DNA of 64,000 bases from contig JAFBJZ010000454.1 of assembly GCA_016785225.1 (NCBI GenBank), positions 2,246,501 to 2,310,500 of the forward strand. The letters run 5' to 3'. This document shows positions 34,193-47,076 of this stretch, one piece after another. This DNA is from Psettodes erumei (taxonomy: Eukaryota; Chordata; Actinopteri; Pleuronectiformes; Psettodidae). The first letter of the stretch is position 1. Each line of letters opens with the position of its first letter. The notes beneath the pieces are model-generated. The model saw only the letters and a list, made by a program, of their open reading frames with translations, searched no databases and was not told the DNA's origin. The translations under genes and the position numbers were made by a program.

Positions 34193-37100
34193 TGTTGGTA
34201 TAATTTACATATCACTAGTTCATGGCTGAATTTAGAATATCGATGTGTTAAACTCTGCTGTCAGTAACACTGAATGAGTTCAGCTGTTTTGCTGAACTGA
34301 CCTTCTCTTTTCAGCAAATAATATAAGCTTTCGTGTATGGCTGATGTGCTAACAAATCGTGTATCCTGTCAGTAATCTATTAATCACTCAGTCCTTTTTA
34401 TTTTTTCTATTATCTCATTCTGTTTTTCTTGTTTTGTTTTTTGTAGAGGGTGTCATTTATTGTCTCAGGATCCCATGAGGCAGAGGAGGGATCATCAGCA
34501 TCTGGGCTTAGAGTAAAGAAAGAGGAAGTAAAGGAAGAGGATTTCACATTTGATGAGCCCTGTCTAAAGAAACACAAGACCAGTCATGCCTGCCGAGGAC
34601 AACCATCTGCTTTACCCTCATCAGAAGCACAAGCTCTGAGGAATGAGCTCAATATGAACTGGGACATGACTGAGGTATTGTTGGGTTTGTTGTTGTTTTA
34701 TGTGTGGGAAAGGGTTTTGTGTGTATTTTGTTCTATGTTGGAAACAGCACAGTGTATGGCAGTTAGCAAACAGTTTTTCTCTATTGAATATTTAATTACT
34801 TGTGTTAAATGTTTTTTTGTATCTTTCCCCTCAGCTGTTGTCCACCCTGACGTGTGTGGACCGTTGGGTGTGTGTCAACATCATTGCGCTGCTTCGTGAG
34901 GAGAACACAGTGCCGTTCATGGTGCGCTACCGTAAAGAGATGATCAATCACATGGACGCCGATGCCGTCCGAGACGTCCAGCTGGTATATGAGGAGTTAG
35001 GGTAGGAAGCGTGAAATGCTTTCTGGATTGGGTTCATTTCTAGAGAGCATGTGTGGGCTTGGCCACTAGATGGTGCTAGTGGTCAAGCTATGAATCCTAA
35101 ACAGTTTTAATGGCTTGTTATTATTTTACCTTTCATCCTGTCTGTATGTGTTATAATTTTGCTTGGTATATCACTGACTCTTCTTTTGGATTGTGTATAT
35201 TTGTGTATGTGTTTCTGTTGCTTTAGCACTCTGGCTAAGAAGACCCAGACTGTGATTCAGACCTTAAAAAAGGATGGAGTTTTGACGGCTGAGTTGGAAC
35301 AAAACCTGCGGAGCTGCCGATCAGCTGATGAACTGGACCACATAGTCAGTATCACATTTTTGCAAAAGCGATATCTATTATTTACAGTGCATGCAACTTT
35401 GAGGTTTCATTCTTGGTTGCAGTGTTATTTATTCACACTTTCTTCTACACCTGGATGAGTGTCTTAAATCTGTGCTTCATTCAGTGATCTCAGTCCTGTG
35501 CTTCTGCCTTTGTCTGTAGTATTCTCCATATAAAAAAGGCAGTAAGCTGACAAAGGCTCGTCGAGCCAAAGCACTTGGCCTTGAGGGGGCTGCCATTATG
35601 CTGATGGAAACCCCACACACTCTGGATTTAAGGGTATGGGTAAAACCTGATACCCAGGGTAAGACACTTAAAGACACTCAAAATTGAAATGAGATTGAGA
35701 TTTGTAGGAATTAAATAGAACACTTGCCATAATTCCTGTTACCATCATGAAGAGATGATCTTCACTTTTTTCACTCATGGATTGTGTCATGCTATCTTTA
35801 GATTTTGAATTGAATGGTTGTTTAAATTTAGTTAGTTTTTTGTTTGACAGATGTGAAGAGCTCGTTGTGATGTCCGGTCTGCATGTGTGTTTGCGTGACA
35901 GGTCTGTCATCGGTGGAAGAGGTGGCTACAGGTGTGGAGCATATCTTGGCTGATGTGATAGCCAAAGACCCCGAGACACTCACCCAAGTGAAAACATTGT
36001 GAGTGCGTATCCACATGCACACAACGTTCTCAATGTTTGTGATGTACAGTGAAGCTCAGTGCATTTCTTCTATCTGTCTTCCTCTCTGCTTTTGTGTCTC
36101 ATGCTACCTGGGATCAGAGTATCTCTCGCTCAGTACATTTCCTCTGTGTCTTCTCTCTTGCTGTGTCAGGTGTGAGAACAGTTTTGTGACCCTCCAGTCC
36201 TCCGTGTCTAAGTCGGCGCTAAAGGAAAAAGAGCAGGAGAAGACTGTCCAAACCCACAACAAACCGGGGACCCAGCAAAACAAAAACAAGGACATTGACA
36301 AATTCTCCCTCTACTTTGACTTCACGTGCAACATCCAACGCATCCAGCCCCATCAGGTAGGCATAGTCGAGCTTTTACACTCACAGTACGGGCCTGTTTT
36401 TTATGGATCGTTTAACAGAGCTATTGTCATAATTTGAAACAAATATAGTGCTACAGGACAGCTCAAGACATACATACAAAATACAAAATACAACATACAA
36501 AAATCACCATATAAGAGTATGAAAAGCAGAAAGCAATCTAGACTGATAATCTCAGTTCACTCTTATAGCCACTTGCCTGACACTCACACACACTCACGTA
36601 CGCACATGCAAACAAATGCACACCATCTGTTTTTGTTTGTGCCACTTCTGTCTGTTTTGTGCGTGCCGCTTCTGAATGCTAGCGATGTCAGTCGCAGTTA
36701 GCTCGTCTGTGCTTCCACATTTACCCCTCCTGAGCCCCGCTCCATCTCCTCGGCTCCCCCTCCGTCCCTCTAGTGACTGGTGGGTTACTCAGAGTTGGTC
36801 CCGGGCCTCATGTGTCACCACAGCTTCCATCACCCGCTGCCTCTCTGCCACAACACACTCTCTGGCGACCGCACTCTGCCCTACAGTCATGCAATTGCAT
36901 ACACGTACAAGCACGCACACACACTTGCTCACACACCCTCGCGCACTAGCGCACCCTGCGAGTCCCCTCATTCTCTCCTCTTAACATATGTGACATGTCC
37001 CCTGCTGACATGCCATTGGATTAGGAGGCTTTGATTGACAGGCGCTCTCCTGTAGTGACAGCCTCTGCTGCTGGGCCCACAGGCGGACCGAGGGGTGTAG

Positions 37101-40100
37101 AGAGGGAGTGGGGGCGGTAGAGGGAGGGAGAGGAGGAGCAGATGAGCGATGTTGAGTTGCGCCCGTCACTTATCGCTCGTGCTCCGGCTCTGATCTGCCT
37201 CCCTCCCTCGTTTTCTGGTTAAACCTCAGCCCTCCAATCCGCTCCACACCTCCCCTTTTCCCCTCTCCTCTCCTCTCCTGTGTATGTGAGGCCTTTAATT
37301 CGATGACTCGCCTTTGTCACGGAGCATTAATCCACAGGCTGCTGTGACCCTGCTAGCTGTCGGATTCCGGCTAAAATGAACCTTTTCTAGCCGTCAAGTT
37401 GGCGGGGAGGGGGAGCAGGTGGGAGATGTGTTTTGACAGGAGGCATGTGTGTGAGCACACACTTGCCTGTTTGCTGAAGGAAAAGGACGGGGCAGTGTAT
37501 GAAGGGGGTGATAAAGAGATGTTAGAGTGGCTCCGGTGAACCTGCAAGTTCCCCTGTAGATTGTTAGGATTTATAAGGATGAATATGTTTCCTGAATAAT
37601 TGAAGAGTTAATTCTGTCCAAGACCCAAAGATGTTTATTTTAAAATCAAGAAAGAAAAAGACAAAGAAAAACTGCAAATTTAGAAGCTGGCATCTGAGAC
37701 TGACATTTCTGCTTAAAAATTCAATTAATTGATCATCAAAACTGGCTAATCATTTCAGCCCATAAATAAGTATATTTATGGGCTCTAATATGTATAGTTA
37801 TATAGAAATATTTTATACAGTCATTTAAAGTTAGTTTATATAAAGCTCTGGTATTCAGTTTGTCTTAAAGCATAAACCAGACATATCTAATTGAGATGCT
37901 GAGCTCTGATTTAATTCCATCAGATTTGGTTTGAGGTCTTTGAAGGCTGCACATTTACCTTATAGCTATTAGCAGCTGGTAAGCGCTTCAGTGTGCCAGG
38001 GCGGATTTGTCGAACGTGCAGTGTGCTACTTTTAATGCGATTTGCGCTGTGATCAAATGGTAGTTTAGCGCTCCAGTCTGGGGGTCCCCTGCAGTGGATC
38101 GTGGGTAAACTGAACTGTTGCATCAATTAAACTCTCCTCTTTGATGCACAGGCTGAAAAAAAACTTTCTTTGCACTGTCATCCACTCGCACAAAAATCTC
38201 AGTTTGTGTGTCAGGATATAATTTATTACTTCCTATTGTACTAATTTAGCATATTTTACAGTGTGTCACCATTGTTAAACATGTTGAAGAGCATTTGTTT
38301 TTCAATAGAGTGTAGAAGGGGCCGAAGGACAACGCAATTTCCCTATTGCAGCTCTACAGCTGAGCTTTACCTTTTAAACTAAAGCAAACTGCTGCCCACT
38401 TTAATAAACTGTTTCTATATGAGTACATTTACCACTCAGTGTGTCAGCCAAGCCAAAATGTAAGCCGTGAGTCTGTGTGTGTCGGCTTGTGTGCCTCGCG
38501 TTGGACGTGTTGATGACAGTATTCCTCTAAAGAAAGGGTGAGAGAGACAAGGAGACGGACAGGGAGAGGACGGTCGTTGGCCGACTGCCCTCCCTCGGGG
38601 GCCGGTGGAAGGATGAAGGCGGCTTCCAGGAAAAGCAAGTCTGTCTGGTCTCTTCAGGGTTTGGCCCGCACTTGGCTACCTGTCACTCCTGACCCGTCTT
38701 ACACAGAAACATACGCTTCTCGCTCCCGTCTCCCACCAAGCGTCCCAGCCCAGGCAGAAACTGAGAGACGTGCAGATGGACACAAGGTTCGTTCTCATCA
38801 GTAAGGACGAGTACCAAAGAAAACCGAGCGAGAGCACAGACTGAAAATTTTACCACCACGGCAGCCTGCAGTTAAATTACAGGATGCAAGAGTTTGGGTT
38901 AATGGAGTTGCAGCAGTGATTATCTGCATTGTCTTAAAATGTTCAGAATCGGGTCCACTGAACCTGCATATCTCCTTCAAAAAATAAAATAATCACCAGC
39001 AAATATTTATATATTGATATTCTGAAAACACTTGACATTTTGGTTTATGTACTGTTCAGCTGTAATATTTGATCTGCAATGCATAAAAATCAGCTGGAGA
39101 CTGCGTGTCATTCATAATTACAGAAAAAGGTTTTAAAATGATTGAATATTGAATCCTGAGTAAACATATTTCTCATATTAATTTCAGTATAACTTCACTC
39201 TGGGGCCTTTCTTGATGTTTAGAGACTAGGAAGAGATGTGGTTATTCCTTCTTTGGACAACATGTTAAACTTCAGTCGTTTGATGAAGATTGTTTGAGAA
39301 ATCTCATCACAGTCAGCGCGGCAACCCGGGGCGGAAACATGCCAACGGAAGAGAAATTTAACTTTCATCATAATTCAAGCAAGCTCGCTGCATTAATTCT
39401 TGCCTCTGCCATGCCATTAGCTGTATTTTTGTGTGCGCGAGCTGCACATGGGTGCGGCACATCTGATGGTGCCGCTGAGCGGTAATAGTTGTGGCACCGC
39501 GTGTGTGTGTGAGTGGGCGGGTGGGGGCAGGCCTAGCGGACTCGGCGCTGATGGTGGCGTAGTGGTGGCATTTGTCAGCTCGCTTCTTCCGCTTGGGCTC
39601 CAGATTGACGTCTTGTGTCTTGGCCCTGTTCTGTGGCGGGCTAAAGGTTCCCCACTGAAAAGGTCAGACACTTACTACTGTTTGCTTAACAGCATGTAAC
39701 AGTTCCTCTGAGGGGGGGGGACCAGCACGCAGCACAACTGGCCTAGCCACAGGACACACTCCTAGGCTCATCATTTTTGCATGTGTGTGTGCAGAGTTGA
39801 AGGATTGTGTTTGGTGCTTATGTGCAGACTTTTGGAAGCATGTGGTTTTTGTGCATATATGCCATGTATAAAAATAAAATATTTTCCCTCTGCCCCCCTT
39901 TTTTTAAAACTCTGCACTTAATCAGGGATCATCACGTTTACATGTTTATGCTTCCATATGGAGAAGGAGGGGAATGAGAGCTTTGTTGAGCTTTAAATTA
40001 ATCTGCTATTGGAAAAATACACAAGTTTATATTATAAGAAAAAAAAAAATTTTAACTGTAGGAGGAAATTGATCAAACTACAAACAACACAGAATATAGA

Positions 40101-40312
40101 GACAAATTAATTACACAATTAATAAATAACTCCCAGCAAAATCTGCTTTATGGATTTAGACTGCTGTTTTTTCAGTACTTTGTGTGTTTAAATACTTTGT
40201 GTGTGATCTGCAGAGTCTGTGAGGTTTTGGGAGGCAGCAAGTCTTTTCCTCTGTCTGTTCATTGTTTGCACATTTTGCTGTATTGCGTTAACCACGGGAA
40301 ATGTCTGTCTGC

Positions 40313-40345
<33 letters not shown>

Positions 40346-41129
40346 TGTGTGTGTGTGTACAGACCCTGGCTATTAACCGAGGGGAGAGTCTGAAGATTTT
40401 GACGGTGAAGGTGAACATTCCCGACAGGGTGAAGAGTGACTTCACCAGGTGGTGCATCCACAATAGGTGAGAGAAACAAATGGTAATACACACACACACA
40501 CATACATACATACAGTGAAGATATGTGTCTTCATCCACAGGTTTCTGTGCAGAGAGCTCAGCTTAGCTTATCAGTTTCATATAATATCACAATAACGGAG
40601 TCGTTTTCTTTCGCTCTTGAACGTGCTACATGTGATGCATAGAAATATACGGAGAGATCATCAATATTGGTCTGTGGCAATTGTCAACCTCGTCCAAGTA
40701 GACGAGGTTGACAATTGATGATGGAAAATATTTGATGAAAACATTGAAATGAGTGGATGTACAGCGAATTGTCACTTTGATTTGTGCTGAAATACTGAAA
40801 TTGCCGCTCAGCATGACAAATACGATTTTTATACAACCCGTTCATCGGTCAGGGTTCATCCTTTAGGCTTCTTTAGTGGAGATTTTACCTTGAGAAATAA
40901 TTGAGTTGAATGAAAAAGAAAGCAGAAACTCAAAGAATTTGTAATGGATTTGTATGCTTTATTCTGCCAAGTGCAGTTTAAAGAAGAGGCATTAAAAAAA
41001 AAATCTGCGCAGAACCCTTACTTATTGTACCACTGTACCCCTTATGTTAATCACACTTAAATATCCTTTTGAATTTTTAAAAGGGAGAAAAATTCAATAG
41101 CATATTATATGTTTTGTGTTTGTAAAGCA

Positions 41130-41172
<43 letters not shown>

Positions 41173-44100
41173 TGTGATGTGTGTCCTCAGTCATCCTCAC
41201 ATCACATCTACTTTTACAGATTGTATTTATCAGTGGAAATGACCCATAGACAAAGAAAGAGTCTTCTTTCCCCCCACTATTTTAATGCAGGTGGAGGCCG
41301 AAGACATTTGCAAAAGAAGAGCTCTGTGCAATCATCAGGAATGCAGTAGAGGACTCTTATAAAAGGCTTATTCTTCCTTTCCTCACCAGGAGCTACAGGT
41401 ATTTTAAGTGTGTTATTGTGTTTGCTTTCAGGGCTTTTCTTCCTTTAGATAACCACTTATTCATTTACCCTGTGTCCCTATTCACTGTCCACCCCCCACT
41501 CCCTTTCTCACCTCTTTTTTCTCTGGAAATCATGTTCCACTTTCATTCTTGATTTCTTTTTACCCTTACCATACAATGTGCTGACATATTTCGCTGTGAC
41601 GCGTGATCTCCTTTGTGCCTCTCTTTGTTGATATTCACTCCTCCTACCCCCCCCCCGCGCCTCTTTCTCTTTGCCTGTCTTTTTTATCTCCCTCCTGCAT
41701 TCCCACTCTTCAGGACTAAGCTGACGATGGCAGCAGAGAAAGAATCAATTGCCATGTTTGGGCGAAACCTCCGCCAGCGCCTGTTGATGTGTCCGGTCAG
41801 GGGCTGTGTCATCATGGGGGTGGACCCTGGCTACAGGCACGGCTGTAAGCTGGCAATCCTCTCCCCCACCAGTAAGTAAACTAACGTGGGTTAGTCTCGG
41901 GTCTTTATGGTCAACATTCAGCGATACTGTATCACTCACCCTCTTTTGCATCCAGAACAGTTTGAGCTGCAATGCTTGTACGCACACTCGTTGGCAAGGT
42001 CGCATCTTCTTTATTACACTCTCTTTGAAAGCTCAGCGCATCGCAGTGCATAAACTGTTTGGAGCGCAGCAGTGTCTGAAAGGCTGCAGTGAGAGGTGGG
42101 ATGACCCCTGTTGACCCACCGGGTTGAAAAAAGTTGATTCTGTACCTGTGTTCGTCTAAAAGGAGTCATATAAAGTGCAGCTCTTGGGCTTCAAATACGC
42201 CAATGTGAATGCAATTCTCTGTTCCTGCATACTCACACATTTGACTGAAAGTAGTGTAGTTGATACATCAGAACATAGATATTGCAATAGACGTTCTCAG
42301 AATCAGTGTTGGCTTCTGTTCATACACGTTACTGATGGTTAGAATTTTCTACAGTGCTATATATCTAAGATCGGAACTGTTGTATTTAACCACCAGTATT
42401 TTGACTGCAAATTTATTCACACATTCAAGGATTATCTACACTATCATGCACTTTCATGGCAATTCATGTTCTCATGTCAAACCCACGCACATGCTTTATC
42501 CACCATGTTATTTATGATCCAGACTAGTAGAGTACTGAAGTGTGAGGTCTCTTCATCGTGGATCATAATGAAGCCAAATACTCGTGTGTACGTGTGTGTG
42601 TGCGTGTCAGAGACTAGATGCCAGTTGGCGTGATCCCGGTGGGTGGATTATGTGTGTCTACTGTACTCTACTGTACGTCTCAGCGTGTCTCTCAGTAGGT
42701 GTGGCTTCACACTGTGTCCCACCCTCTGGGCGACTGATTGTGCGACCACAAGTCACGCTGACGCGTACAATGGGCAGACGTCGGCATGTTTCGCGTGTCA
42801 GGCGGAGCGCGGTGTGGTCACAGGTTTGGTTGGTCCTGGCTCACATGACTTCCTGTCAGAGCTGTCCATTCAGATCTACACTCCCGCCCTCAGGAAGCTG
42901 TGGACCGGCAGGGGGTGGACTTCCTCTGAAGGCTTAGGCAGTGCAGATCCGAACTTCATAAAGTATTGAATTCATTTTGAGCAGCGCTGCCTCATGAGAC
43001 ACAGTGGAGAGACATCAGCTGATAATTTACTCTACTGAGCCCCCTCTTATAATACCTTGTCAGCAACACTGTATTTGCTGAATCTCCCCCTCTGCTCTCA
43101 GGTCAGATTCTCCAAACCGATATTGTGTACCTGCATAGTCCAGGCCAGCAGAGAGAGGCGGACAAACTTCGCCACCTCATGATGAAATACAGGTACTGCT
43201 GTTCGGTCTGAGGTCGAGTTCACATGAACATGATGTTATAAACAGAAAAAAAGGATTTGTCAAACTACCCTCTTCTTTTTAAATGTTTGCGGTTGCTCTC
43301 CAAATCCTCATTGTCTCCCTCCTCTTCCTCTCGTCCATTCTAGCTGCACCAGGGTTGTCATCGGCAACGGGACTGCGTGTCGCGAGACAGAGTCCTTCTT
43401 CGCTGACCTGATCTCCAGGCGCTGGTTCCAACCCCTGGACGTGTCTTACTGGTAAGGCCTTTCACGCAGCTCATGCTAGAACAGGGCCCAGGTACCTGTG
43501 ACCCTGAGAAGACAAAGTAGGTACTGAAGATGGATGGATGAATTGTACTGATCACCAGGCTGACATCCATGGCATACGTCTAATTATTGTGTCCACATGG
43601 TTGACAAAGTATGTGAATTATGTGTTCATACAAACTAGTATTGCACAGTACATTTAAAAAAAAATTTCAATAAAGTAAACTGCATTTCATATTTTCCATT
43701 GTTTGAAAGACTGCTCAAGCACATTACAAGACTTTTAGATATTCAACACCTTTCAGAAGAAATGTTGAACTGAAATATAAATATATAATATAACTGAAAT
43801 ATTCTCCAGTACTATTTGTGAAGCTTTAATTCCAAGGTTCAATCTATCAAAGACTGGCAGAGTGGTATGCAACGCTGGGGGACACAGTGGGATGAAGAGG
43901 GCTGTCAGTCAGTTCAGGAATGAGGATGATGATGATGATGATGATGATGGTGGTGACGAATAAGAAATTATGGTGCGAGTATAAAATGGACAAAGCTGAG
44001 TGTGTGGAAAGGAAAGTGTTGGTGAACAAAGTTGGCGAGGAATGTGAAAGGGTGAAGAACAGAGGACACGGAGAGATGGGAAGAGAGACAGAGACAAATT

Positions 44101-46210
44101 GGAATGTGTCCCTCAAGCGAATACTGTCCATTAAAGCCATCTGGACTTCGTTTCACTTCGGCCCAATTAAAGAGACGTTTTTGCGGTGCGCGCAGTGTCT
44201 GCGAACGGGTCGTTCCACACTTCAGAATACGACTGCACAGAACTGTGATCCAAGCATAATAACCACGGGCCTCTCCTTGCCCCCCCCCCTCTGCTGAGTT
44301 CCATGTGTGTTTGTTGACTTGAGGTTAGCATGTGGACGACAGCCTAGAATGATCCCGGGCTGAGTTTGAAAACGTGCGTGTGCGTGGCTTTCTCTGTACC
44401 TCTGAGTTCATGCACACTTTGCAGGTCATACCTTTTGGTTTAATAGCCCGGCTTTTTTTCCTCTCAAATGTTCCATTCTTCTTCTTGCAAGAACAGAAAC
44501 AGTCGAAGCTGAGGGTTTTTATTAAGTTAACTTCCACTTGATTATTTTCATGAAAGACATTTTTCTCTTTGGAGCGGACTCGAGCACCTTCGGAGCGGCA
44601 GAAATTCACATCTTGATATAATGTCTCTCTTGTTCATTCTTTTGCTGCAGCTCTTGGTGTTCATACCTTTCACAACACGTAAGAATGTTGGACCTCTGTG
44701 TGATGTGGTGCTGGCCGACTGTCCTCTGTCACCTGATATGATTAACTATATTTTTGCAGCACATAACACATGTATAAACGCTCTGCCTTTGCCATAACAG
44801 GGTTTGCAAAATACAGGCTTTTGCGAGTGCGTGAACTTTGGAAGAGCAGAGGGATGTTATTTTGACATTAGCCATAGAAATATGGTTGTTGTTATCCAGA
44901 TGATATCGCTCGGGACTCATCTCGTCTTGTGCCTCGCTTTGGTTTCTTTGGACGGTGCCTGAAGAAGTCTCAGAAACACACTGTAGACGTTACAGCTGAA
45001 TTTCTGTGCCTGCGTCAAACTGCTTTTTCTTCTTCTTTGCCCTCCTCCTCCTCTCTCCATCTTCTGTCTCGTTCTCCATATTTCTGTCTGCGCTCCGCTT
45101 CCTTGCCGCTGTCTTTGTTTCCATCATCTGTCCTCTTCATACATTTAGTTCAGAAAAATCGATTCAATGTGCTTCTGATATGCCCTGCACAGGCCAACTG
45201 CTGGTCTACTCCTACTCTTCTCTCTGAGACAGGGTCCTTCGCATATGTCTTTGAAATCTAAGACTGTATGGACTCACATTGCACATCAGTGTTACACACA
45301 CTGCTGGATGTGCGTGATACCTGGGTGGGGTTGACCTCAAATTCCTCGACACAAAGAACTAATCAAAGTTACACAAATCACATCCTGAAAATAATTTTAA
45401 TTCCTTTTAAAAATCAGTTATACTGGATGTTTAGTAACCAGTCATGAAGATTAGCTTAAATGACTACGATCAGTAATTGTTTAAGGCTGATAAAATATAT
45501 GCTTGCTTTTCTTTGAAGCAAGTTTTACTCAAACTACTGACAGGGTTTTTTTTGCTGGGCCAACTTAACTCAACAAAGTAAATATGTGAGACTTAATTAA
45601 AACTACAAATAAATTTATCTTGAATCAGTGATTAAGTAGAGCTAAATTAGGCAGTCACAATTCTGTGCTCTGTTTAAAAAAAGATTGTACAGCTTTTCTG
45701 GGTGACAGCTATAAGATAAAACTAAGCACTCTACTCCGTGTTCCGGATTGCTCAAATTCCTTATAGTGATTAATTAGTCATTGATTAATGATGCATAATA
45801 ACAATTAACTCATATAGAGACATCCTGTTTTCCTTCGTGTGCAGTTGGATTGGTCTGCTCTGCGGCTAAATTAGCAACGTGTGTGATTATTTTCTTAATT
45901 CAGTCTCGGGCCTCTCGTACGCCAATTTTGACCAAAACATCCCTTGAAGGATGATGAGGGGAGGGCAGCGGAGGATGACTGGCCTCAAGGAGCGACGGTT
46001 ATAGCTAACTATGAGGGTCCTCCTCCCCTGCTGACTGGCCCACAGCTGACCCTGACCTGCCATTAGGGAAACCTCATTACCACGGCAACGAGGATGATGG
46101 CAATGACGGAGCACGGCTCTGTAGCATCAGGAACAGCGAGGGGTCGCGTGTGCTCGCTGTGAATGTCCCCGGCGTAATTAATTGACCCAGTTTCTGGTAC
46201 ACTTTGTGAC

Positions 46211-46259
<49 letters not shown>

Positions 46260-46587
46260 GTATTTGCACAGTGACCTCACCCCCAGGAAGCAGGGTTTTT
46301 TTTGGGGTTTTTTTTGATCGACAGGTGTGGAGAGTCTTTTAAGGCACCCCCGTGCACAGAGAGCTGGCTCACGCTGCACAGACAAACTGTTCCACAGTGC
46401 TGCGTTGTCTCGTCTGTGTCAGTGCGTTTCCAGAAGTCAGTGACTCCACTTTCCATCTCCACCTCGCCATCTGGGTTTCTTTGGCTTCCCCCGTTTTTCC
46501 TGCTCTTTCTTTGTCCTCCTCAGCCACTGAAAGCAGCTGTGCACTTGGAAAGATGCATTCTGGCTCAAAATCTAAACTCATCTTTGC

Positions 46588-46619
<32 letters not shown>

Positions 46620-47039
46620 GCGAGAAAGGGAGTGAGAGCAACACCTTTGTCCTTACTGTGTTATTTGACTGGACTGCAGGAGGAGAGGAGTTTTGATTTT
46701 TCGGATTTTTGACATCATTACCTTGTGATCAGCCAGTGAAAACGTGACATCACTGGTGGTGAAACGTCTTTGACGGTTTCTTCATGTATCTACTCCACTC
46801 TCCCCTCCACCTTGTGAAGCAGTTCATTACAGACCTCAGCCTCATTTGTGCCGTCTGCTTCCTGTCTCCCTGTGAGCCTTCATTGTGTCATCACCCCACC
46901 CACCCACCACCACTACCACCACTCTTATCCACCCTTTCTTCTCCACCTGCCTTTCCCTCTCTCTCTGTCCTTCTGCCTCAGTGCTCAGCTGGAATGACAG
47001 CCAGAAATGGCAGCCTGCGGGACATCACTACTTGTATTT

Positions 47040-47076
<37 letters not shown>

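Noticed and set aside
33502..34203. 233-codon plus-strand ORF that begins inside srbd1 intron 1 and runs through exon 2 into the CA repeat
   Set aside because: Only 33777-34149 is real exon: it has splice sites on both sides, correct phase, and SRBD1-like content. The first 92 codons are intron read-through and the last 18 are the CA repeat. An intron-retaining isoform is possible but unsupported.
42643..42969. 108-codon ORF with a protein-like stretch (GLVGPGSHDFLSELSIQIYTPALRKLW)
   Set aside because: It lies within srbd1 intron 11, the flanking exons join perfectly in phase without it, and no family is recognised. It could be an alternative exon, but evidence is lacking.
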